A DNA stretch of 7,727 nt. Source: Candidatus Mnemosynella bozhongmuii (lineage in GTDB: Archaea; Halobacteriota; Archaeoglobi; Mnemosynellales; Mnemosynellaceae). Under the pieces are notes generated by a model that saw only the letters and a program-made list of their open reading frames with translations, searched no databases and was not told the origin of the DNA. The stretch is taken from NCBI GenBank assembly GCA_014361165.1, contig JACIWD010000022.1:1-7727 (forward strand), given 5' to 3'. Below are positions 4,514 to 7,727 of this stretch, piece after piece (position 1 is the first letter of the stretch; each line of letters starts with the position of its first letter). The position numbers and the translations under genes were made by a program.

Positions 4514-5562
4514 GGCTCGGAATAAGAATCAGAAGGAAAAAGGGCAAGATAAAGGATTACGCCTACATCACCGCAAGGGTGAGGGCGAGGAGAAGGAAGC
4601 TTCTGAGGAGAGAGGACTACCAGAAGCTTCTGAAGATGAGCCTGGAGGAAATTGCAAGATTTCTTGGAGAGACTGAATACAGAGAGGAGATAGAGGAGCT
4701 CTCTGATAAATACAGCGGTGTTGAGCTTGTAGAGAGAGCCCTTACCCTTAACCTCTCCAGAACTTATAGAAACCTCATGGAGATTTCCTCCGGTGAGCCA
4801 AATCTGCTGATAAGAGAATATCTCAGAAGATGGGACATCTGGAATCTGAGATCTCTGCTCAGAGGAAAAAGGACTGGAGCGGATCCTGAGGAGATAAAGT
4901 CCCTTTTCGTTGTTGCCGGAGAGCTTGACGAGAGCTTTCTGAGTGCTCTTGCAGAGCTGAAGAGCATTGATGAGGTCATAGAGGCGCTGAGCAGAACAAG
5001 ATACTACGAGATTCTCAAGAGGCATGAGGAGATGCACTGGAGAGAGCTTGAGGACGAGCTTGAGAAGAGATATTATGAGGAGCTTGTTGGAATTCTCGAA
5101 GAGGAGAGGACTGAGGACAGAAAACTTCTGCTCAGAATCATAAGAAGGGAGATAGACATCAAGAATCTCATGACGCTGCTCAGATTGAAGAAGGATGGGG
5201 TCGAGCCAAGGGACATAGAGCACCACCTCATCATGGCAGGCGAGGAGCTCACAGAGATGGAGCTCAAAAGGCTTCTGAACATGAGCTACGAGGAGATACT
5301 CAGAACAGTTGGAGATTTTTCCTACGGAAGAATTCTCGGAGAGTCTGCTGAAAGGTCCTCTTTAACAACCATAGAAGCGAAACTCGAGAAACATCTCGGT
5401 GAATTTGCGCATAAGCTTTCATACCACTATCCCCTCTCAATTCTTCCGGTCATAGGATACATCATAAGCAAGAGGCATGAGGTTCGCAACCTGCAGCTCA
5501 TCGCAAGGGGCAAGAGCCTTGGAGTTCCTCAGGAGAGACTGGAAGAGGGGCTGGTGATCTGA
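4510..5562 (+). CDS. atpC: A-type ATP synthase subunit C (d; rotor socket)
   Basis: The 350-residue protein belongs to the V-ATPase subunit d/AC39 family. It is a funnel-shaped helical protein that sits on the K ring and connects it to the D-F axle. The N-terminus has the typical DYAYITARVRAR. Three similar units are visible, each with (I/V)xNLxxLxRxKxxG: WNLRSLLRGKRTG (N112), KNLMTLLRLKKDG (N219) and RNLQLIARGKSLG (N327), 107-108 residues apart, as expected for the threefold pseudo-symmetry of the family. The length is usual (330-370). The start codon shares ATGA with the stop of subunit E, with GGTGA at 4502-4506 as binding site. One base separates its stop from the subunit F start. Confidence 0.96.
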   Translation: MRLGIRIRRKKGKIKDYAYITARVRARRRKLLRREDYQKLLKMSLEEIARFLGETEYREEIEELSDKYSGVELVERALTLNLSRTYRNLMEISSGEPNLLIREYLRRWDIWNLRSLLRGKRTGADPEEIKSLFVVAGELDESFLSALAELKSIDEVIEALSRTRYYEILKRHEEMHWRELEDELEKRYYEELVGILEEERTEDRKLLLRIIRREIDIKNLMTLLRLKKDGVEPRDIEHHLIMAGEELTEMELKRLLNMSYEEILRTVGDFSYGRILGESAERSSLTTIEAKLEKHLGEFAHKLSYHYPLSILPVIGYIISKRHEVRNLQLIARGKSLGVPQERLEEGLVI

Positions 5563-5563
5563 G

Positions 5564-5866
5564 ATGAGGATTGCTGTTGTCGGTTCAAAGAACTTCACAC
5601 TTGGTTTCAGGTTAGCAGGAGTGAGGATTTTCAGAGAAGTTTCCACTCCGGAGGAAATGGAGAAATCCATAAAAGAGATTATGAGGGATGAGAGCATAGG
5701 AATTCTCATTGCTGAGGGAAGGATTGCGGAGAAGATGAGCAGAGAGTTCAGGAGAGAGATTGAGGAATCGCTTGAACCAATTGTTATGATCATTGGAGGA
5801 GAAGCAGGTATTGAGAGTTTGAGGGAGAGAATAAGACTTTCGGTAGGTGTTGATTTATGGAAGTGA
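5564..5866 (+). CDS. atpF: A-type ATP synthase subunit F (central stalk)
   Basis: This 100-residue soluble protein shows the family landmarks: MRIAVVGSKNFTLGFRLAGV at the N-terminus (LGFRLAGV at 13-20), the hydrophobic strand IGILIAEG (45-52), EPIVMIIGG (71-79), and the C-terminal RLSVGVDLWK. F has a Rossmann-like alpha/beta N-domain and a C-terminal helix that binds subunit D in the rotating axle. The length is normal. GGTGAT at 5553-5558, inside the end of subunit C, is a strong ribosome binding site 5 nt before the ATG. The last 10 bp overlap the catalytic subunit A gene. Confidence 0.96.
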   Translation: MRIAVVGSKNFTLGFRLAGVRIFREVSTPEEMEKSIKEIMRDESIGILIAEGRIAEKMSREFRREIEESLEPIVMIIGGEAGIESLRERIRLSVGVDLWK

Positions 5867-7605
5867 GTAAAGGAGAGATTTTGAGAGTTTCCGGTCCGGT
5901 GGTCACGAGCGTGGGAATGAAAGCGAGAATGTACGATCTCGTGGAGGTTGGAGAAGAGGGTCTCATGGGAGAGGTCATAGGGATAGAGGGAGAGAAAGCA
6001 ATCATTCAGGTCTATGAGGATACCTCAGGTGTTAAACCCGGAGAGAGAGTTGTGAATACAGGAAGGCCTCTCTCTGTTGAGCTCGGTCCCGGTCTTCTGA
6101 GCAGAATTTATGATGGGGTCCAGAGACCCCTTCCTGTTCTCAGGGAGATCATGGGGGATTTCATAAGAAGGGGTGTGACTGCTCCTGCACTGGACAGAAA
6201 GAAGAAGTGGAAGTTCATTCCTTCTGTGAAGAGCGGTGATGAAGTATCCGGAGGACAGATCATAGGAGAGGTTAATGAGACCGAACACATTGTTCACAGA
6301 ATTCTCGTTCCACCGAACTGTTCGGGAAAGATAAAGGAAATCTATGAGGGTGAGTTCACCGTTGAGGAGCCGATTGGATATTTTGAGGATGGAAGAGAAA
6401 TAAAGATGATGCACACATGGCCTGTGAGATTTCCCAGACCTGCAAAGGAGAGGCTCATGCCAGATGTTCCGCTTCTGACAGGTCAGAGGGTTCTCGACAC
6501 ATTCTTCCCGGTTGCCAAGGGAGGCACGGCAGGAATTCCGGGTCCTTTTGGAAGCGGAAAGACCGTGACACAGCAGCAGCTGGCAAAATGGAGCGATGCA
6601 GACATTGTTGTTTATATCGGATGCGGAGAGAGAGGAAATGAGATGACAGAGGTTCTTGAGGAGTTTCCACAGCTCGAAGACCCGAGAACGGGTGCTCCGC
6701 TTATGGAGAGGACCGTTCTGATAGCAAATACCTCCAACATGCCTGTTGCGGCGAGAGAGGCATCCATATACACGGGAATAACGATAGCGGAATATTACAG
6801 AGATATGGGATATGATGTTTCCTTAATGGCTGATTCAACCTCAAGATGGGCTGAGGCACTCAGAGAAATTTCCTCAAGACTTGAGGAGATGCCGGGAGAG
6901 GAGGGTTATCCCGCCTATCTTGCAGCAAGGCTCTCCGAGTTTTATGAGAGAGCCGGAAGGGTCATAACCCTGTGCGATAAAGAGGGTTCTGTCACCATAA
7001 TTGGAGCGGTATCACCGCCGGGAGGAGACTTCAGCGAACCTGTAACCCAGAACACCCTCAGAATTGTGAAGGTCTTCTGGGCTCTTGATGCAAAGCTTGC
7101 TCACAGAAGACACTTCCCTGCCATAAACTGGCTGAACTCATATTCTCTCTATGTGGACACTCTCAGAAAGTGGTATGAGGAGAAAATATCTCCCGAGTGG
7201 AATGAGCTCAGAAGAGATGCGATGAGGCTTCTTCAGGAAGAAGCAGAACTTCAGGAGATAGTTCAGCTTGTTGGAAGCGATGCTCTTCCAGAAGAGCAGC
7301 GTCTTGTTCTCGAAGCTGCAAGAATGATAAGGGAGTATTTCCTCCAGCAGAATGCCTATCACGAGGTTGACACCTACACTCCTCTTGAAAAGCAGTATCT
7401 GATGCTCAGAGGCATAATGAAGTTCTATGAGATGGCTTCGAGAGCTCTTAAAGCAGGAGTGCCTCTCGAAAAAGTTCTCTCGCTGAAATCAAGAGTTGAG
7501 CTATCGAAGGTGAAATATGAGAGAGAATACGAGGAGGTCATAAAGAGGGTAGAGGAGATGATGAAGAAGGAGTTCTCTGAACTCGGGCTGGGGGTTGAGG
7601 AATGA
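5857..7605 (+). CDS. atpA: A-type ATP synthase catalytic subunit A
   Basis: The 582-residue product is complete and of normal family length. Order seen: N-terminal beta-barrel (about 1-70, GEILRVSGPVV), the extra non-homologous region of A subunits (about 110-195), the nucleotide-binding domain, and a helical C-terminal domain. Catalytic motifs are intact: P-loop GPFGSGKT (229-236, Lys235), GERGNEM with the inferred catalytic Glu258 and Arg259, and Walker B-type LMADSTSRW (323-331, Asp326). PPGGDFSEPVTQNT and the AHRRHFPAINW segment are also typical. The Lys-to-Glu spacing of 23 matches what I recall for Enterococcus hirae A. Three A and three B subunits form the head that makes ATP. No intein interrupts the P-loop, although some archaeal homologues carry one there. 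The start is the ATG with AGGTG at 5845-5849; the stop overlaps the subunit B start in an ATGA. Confidence 0.98.
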   Translation: MEVSKGEILRVSGPVVTSVGMKARMYDLVEVGEEGLMGEVIGIEGEKAIIQVYEDTSGVKPGERVVNTGRPLSVELGPGLLSRIYDGVQRPLPVLREIMGDFIRRGVTAPALDRKKKWKFIPSVKSGDEVSGGQIIGEVNETEHIVHRILVPPNCSGKIKEIYEGEFTVEEPIGYFEDGREIKMMHTWPVRFPRPAKERLMPDVPLLTGQRVLDTFFPVAKGGTAGIPGPFGSGKTVTQQQLAKWSDADIVVYIGCGERGNEMTEVLEEFPQLEDPRTGAPLMERTVLIANTSNMPVAAREASIYTGITIAEYYRDMGYDVSLMADSTSRWAEALREISSRLEEMPGEEGYPAYLAARLSEFYERAGRVITLCDKEGSVTIIGAVSPPGGDFSEPVTQNTLRIVKVFWALDAKLAHRRHFPAINWLNSYSLYVDTLRKWYEEKISPEWNELRRDAMRLLQEEAELQEIVQLVGSDALPEEQRLVLEAARMIREYFLQQNAYHEVDTYTPLEKQYLMLRGIMKFYEMASRALKAGVPLEKVLSLKSRVELSKVKYEREYEEVIKRVEEMMKKEFSELGLGVEE

Positions 7606-7727
7606 TTGGAGTTAAGGAATACAGAACGATCACCGAGATAAGCGGTCCTCTGCTCTTCCTTGAGAAGACCGAACCTGTTGGTTATGGAGAGCTCGTTTAC
7701 ATCACTCTCAGCGACGGAACTCAAAAG
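7602..7727 (+). CDS. atpB: A-type ATP synthase subunit B, N-terminal 42 codons (cut by window end)
   Basis: The frame opens at the ATG sharing ATGA with the stop of subunit A and stays open for 42 codons to the window edge. The visible part, starting MIGVKEYRTITEISGPLL and continuing EPVGYGELVYI, matches the N-terminal beta-barrel of the non-catalytic nucleotide-binding subunit B. B alternates with A in the head, and its barrel contacts the peripheral stalk. GAGG lies just before the ATG, a short spacing that suggests coupling with translation of A. Only the first tenth or so of the gene is present, so the rest cannot be assessed. Confidence 0.93.
   Translation, partial: MIGVKEYRTITEISGPLLFLEKTEPVGYGELVYITLSDGTQK

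Noticed and set aside
4312..5226. Minus-strand open frame of 304 codons
   Set aside because: It runs antisense across the E/C junction and most of subunit C, whose family motifs are clear. The antisense product resembles nothing and reflects purine-rich codon usage.
6535..6570. Possible intein at the catalytic P-loop of subunit A
   Set aside because: Some archaeal A subunits carry an intein here, but GPFGSGKT is uninterrupted and the total length is normal.

Overview
The window is archaeal, most probably from the order Archaeoglobales or a close euryarchaeal relative. Two things support this. The main gene set is an A-type (V-like) ATP synthase operon in the order H-I-K-E-C-F-A-B, with the long subunit I and the two-helix subunit K seen in Archaeoglobus and Methanosarcina. 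The CRISPR repeat is, as far as I can recall, the one found in Archaeoglobus fulgidus (no search was run). Arginine is written almost only as AGA/AGG and the coding strands are very purine-rich, as expected for a thermophile. The exact species cannot be read from the sequence.

Region 1 (1-987) is the end of a CRISPR array: 15 identical 30-bp repeats and 14 complete spacers of 34-41 bp. The array continues past the left edge of the window. On the minus strand the repeat ends in ATTGAAAG, the usual archaeal crRNA 5' handle, so the array is probably transcribed right to left. Position 987 would then be the leader-proximal, youngest end.

Region 2 (988-1475) has no convincing gene. It is the probable CRISPR leader together with the promoter region of the ATP synthase operon, and the two transcription units diverge from it. 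It is unusually rich in inverted and direct repeats: a perfect 9-bp palindrome pair at 1146-1168, an 8-bp pair at 1039-1078 touching a symmetric TATA-like box, an imperfect pair at 1201-1229, a small palindrome at 1375-1387, and a hairpin-forming repeat at 1452-1472 that contains the ribosome binding site of the first operon gene. A 40-codon open frame (1254-1376) is noted at low confidence.

Region 3 (1476-7727) is a tightly packed operon on the plus strand. It encodes peripheral stalk subunits H and E, membrane stator subunit I (a), rotor ring subunit K (c), central stalk/socket subunits C (d) and F, catalytic subunit A, and the first 42 codons of nucleotide-binding subunit B. Neighbouring genes overlap or lie at most 10 bp apart, so they are almost certainly co-transcribed and translationally coupled. 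Together they make the rotary enzyme that couples ion flow across the membrane to ATP synthesis. Subunit D (central axle) is not in the window and would be expected after B. No cas genes are present.
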